Origin: Henriciella marina
GTDB lineage: Bacteria > Pseudomonadota > Alphaproteobacteria > Caulobacterales > Hyphomonadaceae
Length of the DNA stretch: 64,000 bases
Assembly (NCBI RefSeq): GCF_027213945.1
Contig: NZ_JAPWGW010000004.1
Coordinates: 310,001-374,000, forward strand
Reading direction: 5' to 3'
The translations under genes were made by a program, and so were the position numbers. Position 1 is the stretch's first letter, and each line of letters opens with the position of its first letter. A model generated the notes under the pieces. That model was not told the DNA's origin. It made no database searches and worked only from the letters and a program-made list of their open reading frames with translations. Positions 1 through 9,283 of the stretch are shown one piece after another.

Positions 1-1
1 C

Positions 2-892
2 GGCAAACCGTTCCATGAGATTGGTGTCTGGCCGCGCACGGCCATTGCTGCGGCGGGACCGGTGGCGAATTTCATACTCGCAGCATTGATCTTTGCAGTC
101 TTCTTTTATTTCAACGGTGCCTACCAGGCCCGCGTTGGTGTCACGAGCGTGGTGGAAGGTGGAGCAGCGGCTGAAGCGGGTATTGAAACCGGCGACATCT
201 TTGTTTCAATGGGCGGGGAAGCCGTCGATAATGCGGGCGCATTGCAGACGATCGTCTCCATGTCGAGCAACAAGGAGTTGCTTACCATCGTGGAGCGCAA
301 TGGTGAGAAGATCGAGCTGACCGTTACGCCGCAGCGCCAGATGCGTGAAAACGCCGTTGGCCAGGTTCAGGCGCTCGGCACGATTGGTATTACGCTTCAG
401 GAGCTTCGCGATACCGCCCAGCGTATCCACTACAATCCGGTAGAATCCCTCGCGATGGGCGGCGTGCAGACATGGGATACGGTTGCGAAGACCACTGACA
501 TGATTGGCCGCATGATCACGGGCAAGGAAGCGCTGAGCTCGCTAAGCGGGCCCGTTGCCATCGGAGATATCAGTCGCCGGGTCGTCAATCGCACGATGGC
601 GAACAGTGAAGTGCCGCTGACGACTCGCATCAATGCGCTGTTCTGGAGCATGATGACTATCTGCGCGGCGGTGTCTGTAGGAATTGGCTTCTTTAATTTA
701 CTTCCACTTCCTGTGCTTGACGGTGGCCACATTGTATTCAATTGCTATGAAGCGTTTGCGGGCAAACCCTTGCCAGCGCGCATACAGGAGGGGGCCCTGA
801 TGGCCGGTATGTTCCTGCTTCTGGGGATGTTTGTATTCATTACCTGGGGCGATGTACTGGAAACAGGGCTGTTCAACGGCGCTCGAGGCTGA
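2..892 (+). CDS. rseP: Site-2 protease RseP, C-terminal part (5' end outside window)
   Basis: Inner-membrane zinc protease that cuts membrane-anchored anti-sigma factors and signal-peptide remnants. The frame is open from base 2, so the N-terminal HExxH zinc site lies upstream of the window. Visible first is the GKPFHE segment and a membrane helix, then one PDZ domain (about 40-110 residues in, with GVTSVVEGGAAAEAG). Near the C-terminus is the NLLPLPVLDGG motif, whose Asp is the third zinc ligand in this family. A final membrane helix ends the protein. It is followed after 34 bases by bamA on the same strand, the usual alphaproteobacterial order. Family call is firm; only the missing 5' end is unknown. 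Confidence 0.95.
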   Translation, partial: GKPFHEIGVWPRTAIAAAGPVANFILAALIFAVFFYFNGAYQARVGVTSVVEGGAAAEAGIETGDIFVSMGGEAVDNAGALQTIVSMSSNKELLTIVERNGEKIELTVTPQRQMRENAVGQVQALGTIGITLQELRDTAQRIHYNPVESLAMGGVQTWDTVAKTTDMIGRMITGKEALSSLSGPVAIGDISRRVVNRTMANSEVPLTTRINALFWSMMTICAAVSVGIGFFNLLPLPVLDGGHIVFNCYEAFAGKPLPARIQEGALMAGMFLLLGMFVFITWGDVLETGLFNGARG

Positions 893-926
893 TAGCCGAA
901 TTCCGTTGTAAATTGAGAGAGACGCC

Positions 927-3491
927 ATGCGATCAGTCTTCGTTGCTTCCATGATTAGTGTTGCCGCGATGCTCGGCACGTCAACAGCGGTCGGAGCCTT
1001 GCTGTCTGCGAAGGCGCAGGCGCCTCAGTCTGCCGAACGGATCCGTACGATCCAGGTCGAAGGCAATGAGCGCATCGAGGACCGCACGATCCAGTCCTAC
1101 CTGCTGGTCGAGCCGGGTGACCCATTCGACGCAGAGCGGATCGACCTCTCGCTGAAGACGCTTTTTGCGACAGGCTTGTTTGCAGACGCGTCCTTCGAGA
1201 AGTCTGGATCTGACCTGATCGTTCGCGTGGTCGAGAACCCGATCATCAACCGCGTCATCTTCGAGGGGAATAGCTCAATCGATGACGACAAGATGCGTGA
1301 AGAGATCCAGGTTGCGCCGCGCGGTATCTTCACCGCAGCGCGCGTTCAGGCCGACGTTCAGCGCATCCTCGAGCTTTACCGCCAGTCGGGCCGGTTTGCC
1401 GCAACGGTCGAACCGCAATACAAGCCGCTGGAGCAGAACCGCGTCGATCTCGTCTTCGTCGTCAATGAGGGCCCCGTTACAGGTGTCCGCTCGATCAATT
1501 TTATCGGCAACGAAGAATATGCCGACCGTCGTCTTCGCAGCGAAATCGCCACGCGCCAGTCGCGTTGGTGGCGTTTCTTCAGCTCGAACGACAACTATGA
1601 CCCGGGCCGTCTGGAATATGACCGTGAGCTTCTGCGTCAGTTCTATCAGAATAATGGTTATTACGACTTCCGTGTCGTGTCGGCTGTGGCTGACCTGACG
1701 CCGGACCAGGAAGACTTCTACATCACCTATACGGTGGATGAAGGCGTCCAGTACAATTTTGGTACGGTGAACGTGTCGACCCAGCTCGACAAGCTCAATA
1801 GCGATGCGTTGCGCAATACACTCTCCATTCAGGAAGGTGATCTTTTCCGCGGAAACCGGATCGAGGATGCAATCGACACGCTGACCTATGCTGCTGGTAT
1901 CGCCGGCTACGCATTTGTCGACATCACGCCGGACCTGCGTCCGAACCCGGAAACCAATACGGTAGACGTCACTTTTGCCATCGATGAAGGCCCGCGCGTT
2001 TACATTGAGCGGATCAACATCGTCGGAAATACCCGTACGCTGGACCGGGTCGTGCGCCGTGAGCTTCGTGTGTCTGAAGGCGATGCGTTCAACCGCGTCC
2101 TACTTGACCGGTCGCGTAACCGCGTCCGGGCACTTGGCTATTTCAAGGAAGTCGAAATTACCGAGAATGCCGGCTCTGAGCCGGACCGCACGGTTGTCGA
2201 TGTAAAGGTTGAAGAGCAGCCTACAGGTGAGCTTTCATTCGCCGCCGGTTACTCCTCTGTGGACGCCTTCCTGTTCGATGTAAGCGTTTCCGAGCGCAAC
2301 CTTCGTGGCCGCGGCCAGACGGCCGTGGCGCGTATCTCCGCCTCGCAACGTCAACAATATGTGGACCTGCGCTTCCGTGAGCCGCGCTTCCTTGATCGCA
2401 ACCTTGCAGCAGGTATCGATATCTTCTCGTCGCGGTCTGACTTCTCGAACATCGGGTTCGGTGGCTTTACCTCCGACACGATTGGTGCTGGCGTGAATCT
2501 CGGCTTCCCGCTGACGGAGAATACAAACCTCGGCCTGCGTTACCGGCTCCAGCAGGATGAGCTCGACATCAATCTCGGGAATGTCGTGATTGATGGGAGT
2601 GGCGACCTGCTGATCATCACGGATACGTTCGATGGTGGCACCCCGGACGACCCGAGTGATGACACTGTTTTTGATCGCCCGGCAACGGCTTCGGATGACC
2701 TGCCTGCTAGCGCGCTCGTCGTTGATGCGTGTTCGCCGCTCTACAATAATCGCAGCTTTTCGAACTGCCGGAATGAGCGCGCCGAACTTTCTTCGATCAT
2801 CGGCTATACGTTCAATTGGGACCGCCGGAACGATCCGATCCAGCCCACAGGTGGTTTCGACTTCTCGTTCAGCCAGGATCTCGCTGGCGTCGGCGGTGAT
2901 GTTCAGTACATCCGGACCGAGTCGTCGGCCGCAGCTTATCAGGGCATCTTTAAAGGTGTTCGTGCCAGCGTTCGTCTCTCGGGTGGCTATATCGGCTCCT
3001 GGGGCGGTGACGAAGGTATTCGGATCAATAACCGCTTCTTCCGCGGTGGCAGTACGTTCCGTGGCTTCGACGTTGCGGGCCTTGGCCCACGTCGTATTGT
3101 TCGTGAAGTGGATGCCGACGGAAATACACAGCGTATCCGCAAGGGCCGCGCGCTCGGTGGTAAGGCCTACTATCAGGCTACTGCTGAGCTGACCTTCCCG
3201 AACTTCCTGCCAGACGAATACGGCATCGATACCGCTCTCTTCCTCGAGGCAGGTTCTGTTGGTGAGCTCGACGATATCGACACCGAACCAACAAACATTA
3301 CGCAAATTGGGCCAGACCTGTTTGCGATTGAAGAATCTCAGACTTCCATGCCTCTTCGGGCATCGGCAGGTCTTTCGGTGGGCTGGGACTCGCCGTTCGG
3401 ACCAATCCGGTTCGATTTCTCACAAATCCTCAAGAAAGAAGAGTACGACCGGACCGAGACGTTCAGGTTCAGTACCTCAACACGCTTCTAG
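927..3491 (+). CDS. bamA: Outer-membrane protein assembly factor BamA
   Basis: Central beta-barrel of the BAM complex that folds and inserts outer-membrane proteins. The 854-residue product opens with a signal peptide ending near AKAQA, then about five POTRA repeats (roughly residues 38-440; each begins with a V-E-G-N or I-x-G-N type strand). A C-terminal Omp85 barrel follows, with the FRGF loop motif near residue 715 and a terminal Phe (STSTRF) as expected for an outer-membrane barrel. An Asp-rich insertion at about residues 563-590 is probably an extracellular loop. The ATG follows a GAGAGAG ribosome-binding site. It lies between rseP and skp, so membrane quality control and assembly genes are adjacent. 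Confidence 0.97.
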   Translation: MRSVFVASMISVAAMLGTSTAVGALLSAKAQAPQSAERIRTIQVEGNERIEDRTIQSYLLVEPGDPFDAERIDLSLKTLFATGLFADASFEKSGSDLIVRVVENPIINRVIFEGNSSIDDDKMREEIQVAPRGIFTAARVQADVQRILELYRQSGRFAATVEPQYKPLEQNRVDLVFVVNEGPVTGVRSINFIGNEEYADRRLRSEIATRQSRWWRFFSSNDNYDPGRLEYDRELLRQFYQNNGYYDFRVVSAVADLTPDQEDFYITYTVDEGVQYNFGTVNVSTQLDKLNSDALRNTLSIQEGDLFRGNRIEDAIDTLTYAAGIAGYAFVDITPDLRPNPETNTVDVTFAIDEGPRVYIERINIVGNTRTLDRVVRRELRVSEGDAFNRVLLDRSRNRVRALGYFKEVEITENAGSEPDRTVVDVKVEEQPTGELSFAAGYSSVDAFLFDVSVSERNLRGRGQTAVARISASQRQQYVDLRFREPRFLDRNLAAGIDIFSSRSDFSNIGFGGFTSDTIGAGVNLGFPLTENTNLGLRYRLQQDELDINLGNVVIDGSGDLLIITDTFDGGTPDDPSDDTVFDRPATASDDLPASALVVDACSPLYNNRSFSNCRNERAELSSIIGYTFNWDRRNDPIQPTGGFDFSFSQDLAGVGGDVQYIRTESSAAAYQGIFKGVRASVRLSGGYIGSWGGDEGIRINNRFFRGGSTFRGFDVAGLGPRRIVREVDADGNTQRIRKGRALGGKAYYQATAELTFPNFLPDEYGIDTALFLEAGSVGELDDIDTEPTNITQIGPDLFAIEESQTSMPLRASAGLSVGWDSPFGPIRFDFSQILKKEEYDRTETFRFSTSTRF

Positions 3492-3510
3492 AAGTTCTCA
3501 GGAGGAACTC

Positions 3511-4140
3511 ATGAAACTCATTAAAACCGCAGCGGCGTCAGTCGCTGTCATGATGTCGTCTGCAATTGTCGTTGCTCCAGTGGCGCAAGCGCAGAATTCC
3601 GAAGTCGTCGTTATCGACCAGCAGCGCGTCACGGCTGAAAGCACAGCTGGACAGGACATTGCACAAAAGCTCGAGCAGATCGGCACGTCGATCCAGAATG
3701 AGCTGACGCCGGAAGCAAACGCTCTCCAGCAGCAGGCCCAATCGCTAGAGGCCCGCACGGCAAATATGTCGAGGGAAGCTATCGCAGCTGATCAGGCTCT
3801 TCGCACCGAGGTCCAAGCTTACGCGCAACGGGCTCAGCAGTTCAGCCTTGATCGCCAGTTCGCCGCCGCGGAACTTCAGGCAACCGAGCGGGCCGCATGG
3901 CAGCGTTTCTATCAGGCGCTGCAGCCTGTGCTGGAACAAGTCATCACTGAAACCGGCGCAAACGTGATGCTCGATACGTCTCAGACTGTCTGGTCATCAG
4001 AGGCCGTGGATGTCACGGGATCGGTGATCATGAAGATGAACGCTTCGCTTCCGACAGTTGAAGTCACACGTCAGCGTCTTTCGGCTGAAGATCGTCAGCG
4101 CCTGATCCAGCAACAGCAGCAACAACAACAGCAGCAGTAG
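3511..4140 (+). CDS. skp: Periplasmic chaperone Skp/OmpH with poly-Gln tail
   Basis: Holdase that escorts unfolded outer-membrane proteins to BamA. The 209-residue product has a signal peptide ending at AQA, then the typical OmpH start (VVVIDQQRV) and a long helical, Gln-rich region between about residues 45 and 130 that would form the jellyfish tentacles. The start is the ATG at 3511, with AGGAGG about 5 bases upstream. An upstream in-frame extension would overlap bamA and is rejected. The C-terminus is odd: ten consecutive Gln codons (mixed CAG and CAA) stand directly before the stop. The gene sits 19 bases behind bamA and 9 bases before lpxD, so it is very likely cotranscribed. Confidence 0.93.
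   Translation: MKLIKTAAASVAVMMSSAIVVAPVAQAQNSEVVVIDQQRVTAESTAGQDIAQKLEQIGTSIQNELTPEANALQQQAQSLEARTANMSREAIAADQALRTEVQAYAQRAQQFSLDRQFAAAELQATERAAWQRFYQALQPVLEQVITETGANVMLDTSQTVWSSEAVDVTGSVIMKMNASLPTVEVTRQRLSAEDRQRLIQQQQQQQQQQ
4108..4137 (+). repeat. CAR trinucleotide tract encoding ten Gln at the end of skp
   Basis: Ten CAG/CAA codons in a row run directly into the TAG stop of skp. The mix of the two Gln codons makes the tract imperfect, which lowers slippage compared with a pure repeat. It may vary in length between strains. Confidence 0.9.
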
Positions 4141-4149
4141 CGTTTCGCC

Positions 4150-5166
4150 GTGCCAGCAGACCCAAGGTTCTTCCGTTCCATCGGGCCCCTAAGCCTTGGG
4201 GAGCTGGCCGCCGCGACTGGCGCTGAGCTCAGGGGCGACCCGGATACTCTCGCCACCAATGTCGCTGCCGCAGCGCGTGCCCGCATTGGCGAGATCTGCT
4301 ATTACGAAGGCAAGAGGCCGCCAGCGGCTGATGCGATAAGTTCGGAGGCGGCGGCCTGTTTCGTTCGGGAAGATTTTGCTGTGGCATTGCCGGACGGTGT
4401 CGATGCGCTTGTTACGCCCCTGCCGAGGCATGCGCACGCTGTTGCGGCGAAGAAGCTGATACAGTTTCGTGATTGGGGCGATGTCGAAGCGCCACACGAA
4501 GCGACTAATATCCACCCTGGAGCCCGGATTGCGCCAACGGCGCATATTGGCGAAGGTGCCGCGATTGGAGATCGATCAATCATAGCGCCAAACGCCGTTG
4601 TTGGGCCCGGCGTTCAGATAGGCCGAGACTGCGTCATCGGTGCGAACGTCAGCATCCAGTGCGCTCTGATCGGCAATCACGTTAAAGTCTATTCCGGCGC
4701 GCGCATCGGTGAGGCGGGTTTCGGCGTCATGCCTGGGCCAGCAGGCGCCGAAGATGCGCCGCAATTTGGCCGTGTCATCCTCCAGGATGGCGTAACCGTT
4801 GGTGCAAATAGCTGTGTTGATCGCGGCGCCTTTGACGACACGATTATCGGCGAGAATACCAAGATCGATAATCTCTGCCAGATCGCTCACAATGTCGTGC
4901 TGGGCCGCGACGTCCTGATGGCATCCTTTGCCGGCATATCGGGCACTGTTACCGTCGGTGACGGTGTGCAGCTTGGCGGGCGTGTTGGTATTGCTGATCA
5001 CGTCGTTATCGGAGATGGCGCACAGATAGCAGCGTCCGCTGGGGTGTTCCGGGAAATCCCGGCCGGGGAAACCTGGGGAGGCACGCCCGCGCGACCGCTT
5101 CGTGACTGGATGCGGGAAATCGCCTGGGTGCAGAAACAGACATCAAGGGAAAGGCGCAAATCTTGA
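4150..5166 (+). CDS. lpxD: UDP-3-O-acylglucosamine N-acyltransferase LpxD
   Basis: Third committed step of lipid A synthesis: adds the second hydroxyacyl chain from acyl-ACP to UDP-3-O-acyl-glucosamine. The 338-residue product has the LpxD N-terminal uridine-binding domain (to about residue 105), then a long run of hexapeptide repeats forming a left-handed beta helix. The catalytic His lies in the IAHNVVLG segment near residue 240. The start is a GTG at 4150, nine bases after skp. The stop overlaps the lpxA start as TTGA. Many relatives have fabZ between lpxD and lpxA; here there is none. Confidence 0.95.
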   Translation: MPADPRFFRSIGPLSLGELAAATGAELRGDPDTLATNVAAAARARIGEICYYEGKRPPAADAISSEAAACFVREDFAVALPDGVDALVTPLPRHAHAVAAKKLIQFRDWGDVEAPHEATNIHPGARIAPTAHIGEGAAIGDRSIIAPNAVVGPGVQIGRDCVIGANVSIQCALIGNHVKVYSGARIGEAGFGVMPGPAGAEDAPQFGRVILQDGVTVGANSCVDRGAFDDTIIGENTKIDNLCQIAHNVVLGRDVLMASFAGISGTVTVGDGVQLGGRVGIADHVVIGDGAQIAASAGVFREIPAGETWGGTPARPLRDWMREIAWVQKQTSRERRKS

Positions 5167-5954
5167 CTACGAGCATCCATCCGACGGCGATTGTCGAAGA
5201 GGGCGCGAGCCTGGGAGAAGGTGTTCGAGTCGCTGCCTTTGCCTATATTGGCTCAGAGGTTACGCTTGGCGATGGGTGCCACATTCATCAACGCGCAACT
5301 GTCACGGGGCGAACAGAACTTGGCGCCCATGTCGAAGTTTTCCCTGGCGCCGTCATCGGAACGCCGCCGCAGATTCTGAATTTCAAGGATGACGGCACTT
5401 CTCGTCTCATTATTGGCGCTTCAACTGTTATTCGCGAGCACGTTACGATCCACAGTGGCTCCCCGGCGCACGGCGGCCTGACGAAGGTTGGGTCCAATTG
5501 TCTGCTCATGGTGGATGTACACGTGGCGCATGATTGCATGGTGGGCGACAAATGCGTTCTGGCGAACAATGTCGCGCTCGGCGGCCATATTGTTGTTGAG
5601 GACCAGGTCTGGATGGGTGGCCTAGCTGCCGTGCATCAGTTCTGCCGCATAGGCCAACATGCATTTGTCGGCGGCGGTGCCATCGTTGTCGCCGACGTGA
5701 TCCCATACGGTTCAGTGATAGGTAATCATGCCCATCTCGCAGGTCTGAATATTGTTGGCATGAAGCGGCGCGGGTTCAGCCGTCAGTCCATTCACGATCT
5801 TCGTGCAGCTTATCGTATGCTGTTTGCCAAGGAGGGCACATTCAGCGAACGGGTGAAAGACGCCGAAGAGACTTATGGCGAATGTGCAGAGTTGATGGAA
5901 ATCATCCGCTTTATACGCTCAAGCAAGAACCGGTCTCTCTGCCTGCCGGAATAG
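5163..5954 (+). CDS. lpxA: UDP-GlcNAc O-acyltransferase LpxA
   Basis: First step of lipid A synthesis: transfers a hydroxyacyl chain from acyl-ACP to the 3-OH of UDP-GlcNAc. The 263-residue length is standard. It carries hexapeptide repeats through about residue 190, with the catalytic His in the HVAHDCMVG segment near residue 125, and a C-terminal helical domain ([17 protein letters not shown]). The start is a TTG that shares bases with the lpxD stop (TTGA), which suggests translational coupling; the MTTSIHPTA start matches the family N-terminus. Confidence 0.95.
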   Translation: MTTSIHPTAIVEEGASLGEGVRVAAFAYIGSEVTLGDGCHIHQRATVTGRTELGAHVEVFPGAVIGTPPQILNFKDDGTSRLIIGASTVIREHVTIHSGSPAHGGLTKVGSNCLLMVDVHVAHDCMVGDKCVLANNVALGGHIVVEDQVWMGGLAAVHQFCRIGQHAFVGGGAIVVADVIPYGSVIGNHAHLAGLNIVGMKRRGFSRQSIHDLRAAYRMLFAKEGTFSERVKDAEETYGECAELMEIIRFIRSSKNRSLCLPE

Positions 5955-5963
5955 GCCACCACC

Positions 5964-6803
5964 ATGAAGAAGCTCGCTATCATTGCCGGACTGGGAGACC
6001 TTCCGGTTTCTATCGCATTAGCCGCCCAGGAACGCGGGCAAGGCCTTCACGTCTTCCGGCTTTCGGGCTTTGAAGAAAATAGGCTGGAAGGCTTCGATCA
6101 TGAGACGGTGGGTATTGGACAGATCGGTCATCTCATCAAGCGCCTCAAGAAGGTTGGGTGCGAGCAAGTGGTGTTCGCAGGCATCGTCAAGCGCCCGAAC
6201 TTCTCCAACATCAAGCTCGACATGCGCGGAGCAAAGCTCTTGCCGCGCGTGCTCAAAGCAGCGCGAAATGGTGATGACGCGCTTCTGCGTGTCATCGTGG
6301 GTGAACTCGAAGCCGAAGGCTTTGAGGTGATTGCGGCAGAAACTGCAGCGCGGGACCTGACAGTGGGTGAAGGGGTCATCTTTGGCCGAGCGCCATCTGA
6401 GAGCGAATTGGCGGATCTTCGTAAGGCAGCGACGATTGCAGGTGAAACCGGGCGTCTGGATATCGGGCAGGGATGTGTTGTTTGCGATGGGCTTGTTCTC
6501 GCCGTAGAAGCCCAGGAAGGCACCGACCGCATGCTTGCCCGGATAAATGACCTGGAAGACGAGATCAGGGGCACGCCGACTTCGCGTCGCGGCGTTCTGG
6601 TCAAGCGACCAAAGCCTATTCAGGAGCGCCGCATAGACCTTCCGACGATTGGACCTGCAACGATCGTGAAAGCCGCCGAGGCCGGGTTGGTCGGCGTAGG
6701 TGTCGAAGCGGGGGGCGCACTCTTGCTGAACCGGGATGAGATCGGCAGACAATGCGCTGAAACCGGAGTCTTTCTTTTCGCTTTTCCGGAAGATTGGACC
6801 TGA
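5964..6803 (+). CDS. lpxI: UDP-2,3-diacylglucosamine pyrophosphatase LpxI
   Basis: Cleaves UDP-2,3-diacylglucosamine to lipid X, the step done by LpxH in E. coli. The 279-residue product has the DUF1009/LpxI layout, with an N-terminal domain beginning KKLAIIAGLGDLP and a C-terminal domain containing the conserved RRGVLVKRPKP and DLPTIGP segments. The position between lpxA and lpxB is the usual alphaproteobacterial one. It lies nine bases after lpxA and six bases before lpxB, so it is cotranscribed with both. Confidence 0.93.
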   Translation: MKKLAIIAGLGDLPVSIALAAQERGQGLHVFRLSGFEENRLEGFDHETVGIGQIGHLIKRLKKVGCEQVVFAGIVKRPNFSNIKLDMRGAKLLPRVLKAARNGDDALLRVIVGELEAEGFEVIAAETAARDLTVGEGVIFGRAPSESELADLRKAATIAGETGRLDIGQGCVVCDGLVLAVEAQEGTDRMLARINDLEDEIRGTPTSRRGVLVKRPKPIQERRIDLPTIGPATIVKAAEAGLVGVGVEAGGALLLNRDEIGRQCAETGVFLFAFPEDWT

Positions 6804-6809
6804 TCATCT

Positions 6810-7955
6810 ATGGCATCCAGCATCTATCTTGTTGCCGCTGAAGCCTCCGGCGACCTACTGGCTGCAGAGATCGTCGACGAACTCCGGTGTCTCGAGCCGG
6901 ATGTTACGCTAAACGCCATTGGTAGTGACCAGCTTGCCGCGCGCGGGCTTCCATCTCCAATAGATGTGTCTGTGCTGTCTGTTGTCGGCTTGCTGGAAGG
7001 CGTGAAGATTTACCGCGAAGTCGTCGCGCTCGCGGATGCGGCAGCAGAGGCTATTATCGAAGCGGCGCCGGATACTGTCGCCTTGGTCGACTCCTGGGGG
7101 TTCACGCTTCGTGTCGCCCAGCGTGTGCGCGCCCGCGCGCCGAATATCAGACTGGTCAAGGTCGTCGGGCCGCAAGTCTGGGCGACCCGCCCTGGCCGGG
7201 CAAGGACACTCGCCGAGACTGTCGATCACCTCGTGTGCATCCATGGAATGGAAGCGCCATTCTATGAGCCCTTCGGGTTACCTGTGACCGTGATGGGCAA
7301 TCCAGCGCTGTCACGCGGTCATAAGGGCGATCCGCAAGCCGGGCGGCAAGCAATGGGCGTCGGTGAAGCGCCAGTACTTCTCGTACTTCCGGGTAGCCGG
7401 CGCAGCGAGATAGACAGCGTTGCGCCTGCATTGCTCGAAGCGGCTCAGCAGGTAAAGAAGGCACGTGAGGATGTGCGCGTCATCCTTCATCCTGCGTCTA
7501 ATATTCGTCCATACTTCATTGAAAAATATGGAAACAGGTTTGATTGGGCCGAGCTCAGCCCAGAGCGTGCCGACCGCTTTGATGTCATGTCAGCCTCGAC
7601 TTATGCGCTTGCCTGTTCGGGGACCGTCACGAGCGAACTCGCCTTTCAGGACACACCATTCCTTGTTGGCTACCAGACCGGCTGGGTGACCTGGTCGCTT
7701 GCACGCTTCTTCCTGTTCAAGCCGACCCACATCACGCTCCTGAACATTGCGGCGGACGATACGGAAGTCGTGCCGGAGTTTGTGCAGACGAAATTCAAGG
7801 CCGGGCGTATGGCAAAGGAAGCGCTGCGTATGCTCGGCGATGAAGAGGCCCGCCAAGGCCAGATCACCGCACAGAAAAACGCCCTCGCGCGTATGGGCGA
7901 GGGCGATCTTCGATCAGCGGAGATTGCAGCGAAGGTGCTGCTCGCGCGGGACTAG
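6810..7955 (+). CDS. lpxB: Lipid-A-disaccharide synthase LpxB
   Basis: Peripheral membrane glycosyltransferase (GT19) that joins lipid X to UDP-2,3-diacylglucosamine. The 381 residues match the family. The N-terminal AAEASGD motif corresponds to the conserved xGExSGD, followed by VDSWGF and the [11 protein letters not shown] donor-side segment near residue 120; the C-terminal domain has [10 protein letters not shown] and [11 protein letters not shown]. It ends the lpx run. Its TAG stop overlaps the gltA stop on the other strand through a shared CTAG. Confidence 0.96.
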   Translation: MASSIYLVAAEASGDLLAAEIVDELRCLEPDVTLNAIGSDQLAARGLPSPIDVSVLSVVGLLEGVKIYREVVALADAAAEAIIEAAPDTVALVDSWGFTLRVAQRVRARAPNIRLVKVVGPQVWATRPGRARTLAETVDHLVCIHGMEAPFYEPFGLPVTVMGNPALSRGHKGDPQAGRQAMGVGEAPVLLVLPGSRRSEIDSVAPALLEAAQQVKKAREDVRVILHPASNIRPYFIEKYGNRFDWAELSPERADRFDVMSASTYALACSGTVTSELAFQDTPFLVGYQTGWVTWSLARFFLFKPTHITLLNIAADDTEVVPEFVQTKFKAGRMAKEALRMLGDEEARQGQITAQKNALARMGEGDLRSAEIAAKVLLARD

Positions 7956-9259
7956 CCGCGCTCTGACACCGGCTTGAAGTCACGCAGCGGTGCACCGGTA
8001 TAGATCTGGCGCGGGCGGCCAATGCGCTGGGTCGGGTCGTCGATCATCTCGTTAAGTTGAGACACCCAGCCGACAGTGCGGGCCAGGGCGAAAAGAACCG
8101 TGAACATTTCGGTCGGGAAGCCCATCGCATCTAGGATTATGCCCGAATAGAAGTCGACGTTTGGATAGAGCTTCTTCTCGACAAAGTACTCATCTTCGAG
8201 CGCGATCTTCTCAAGCTCCATCGCGACCTTGAGGATTGGGGTGTCCTTGATGCCAAGCTCGTTGAGAACCTCGTGAGCGGTTTCCTGCATCACCTTGGCG
8301 CGCGGGTCGTAGTTCTTGTAGACGCGGTGACCAAAGCCCATCAGGCGGAACGGGTCTTCCTTGTCCTTGGCGCGGGCGATGAACTCGGGAATGCGATCAA
8401 CCGAGCCGATCTCGTGCAGCATGTTGAGGCAAGCCTCGTTCGCGCCGCCATGCGACGGGCCCCAGAGACAGGCAACGCCCGCTGCAACGGCTGCGTAAGG
8501 ATGGGCACCCGATGAACCGGCGAGACGAACCGTGGACGTCGACGCGTTCTGTTCATGGTCCGCATGCAGGATGAAGAAACGGTCCATCGCTTTGGCGAGC
8601 GTCGGGCTGATCTTGTAATCCTCAGCGGGCACCGAGAAGCACATGCGCAGGAAGTTCTCTGCATAGGAGAGATCGTTGCGCGGGTTCACGAAGGGCTGGC
8701 CGATCGAGTACTTGTAGACGCGCGCTGCCAGCGTCGGCATCTTCGCGATCAGGCGGATAGACGCCAGGCGCCGCTCTTCGGGATCAGCACTGTCCATAGA
8801 GCTTGGATAGAAAGCTGACATAGCACCGACCGTGCCGGTCAGCATGGCCATCGGGTGGCTGTCACGGCGGAAGCCGTCGAAAAACCTGTCCATTTGCGTA
8901 TGCAGCATGGTGTGCTGCGTAATTTCACGCGCAAAGGTCTTGAATTGCGCGCCTGTCGGCAGCTCGCCGTTCAGCAGAAGGTAACAGACTTCGAGATAGC
9001 CGGACTGTTCGGCAAGCTGGTCGATTGGATAGCCGCGGTGCAGGAGAACACCTTCTTCGCCATCGATAAAGGTGATTTGCGACTCACAGCTCGCGGTCGA
9101 GGTGAAGCCAGGGTCAAGCGTGAAGACGCCTGCATCGCCGTAAAGCTTTTTCACGTCCACAACGTTTGGACCAAGGGTCCCACTCAGGACTGGCAGTTCA
9201 TGGGTCTTGCCATCGATTTCAATTTTCGCCGTCCCGGCAGGTTTCGTCTTGTTGATCAT
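7952..9259 (-). CDS. gltA: Type II citrate synthase GltA
   Basis: Condenses acetyl-CoA and oxaloacetate at the entry to the TCA cycle. The 435-residue length and N-terminal beta domain ([20 protein letters not shown]) fit the hexameric, NADH-sensitive type. Catalytic elements are [10 protein letters not shown] and [14 protein letters not shown] with the active-site His residues, and the Asp in NVDFYSG. It is 24 bases downstream of gltX on the same strand. It collides with lpxB, sharing four bases. Confidence 0.97.
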   Translation of the reverse strand: MINKTKPAGTAKIEIDGKTHELPVLSGTLGPNVVDVKKLYGDAGVFTLDPGFTSTASCESQITFIDGEEGVLLHRGYPIDQLAEQSGYLEVCYLLLNGELPTGAQFKTFAREITQHTMLHTQMDRFFDGFRRDSHPMAMLTGTVGAMSAFYPSSMDSADPEERRLASIRLIAKMPTLAARVYKYSIGQPFVNPRNDLSYAENFLRMCFSVPAEDYKISPTLAKAMDRFFILHADHEQNASTSTVRLAGSSGAHPYAAVAAGVACLWGPSHGGANEACLNMLHEIGSVDRIPEFIARAKDKEDPFRLMGFGHRVYKNYDPRAKVMQETAHEVLNELGIKDTPILKVAMELEKIALEDEYFVEKKLYPNVDFYSGIILDAMGFPTEMFTVLFALARTVGWVSQLNEMIDDPTQRIGRPRQIYTGAPLRDFKPVSERG

Positions 9260-9283
9260 GTCTGCTCTCTCATCCGTGTCGGT

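Noticed and set aside
2235-3305. 356-codon open frame antisense to the bamA barrel
   Set aside because: It lies wholly within bamA, has low-complexity Arg/Ala/Glu composition, no family motif and no ribosome-binding site that would outweigh the clear BamA sequence.
3259-3510. Upstream extension of the skp frame
   Set aside because: It overlaps the end of bamA. The ATG at 3511 has AGGAGG and is followed by a standard signal peptide.
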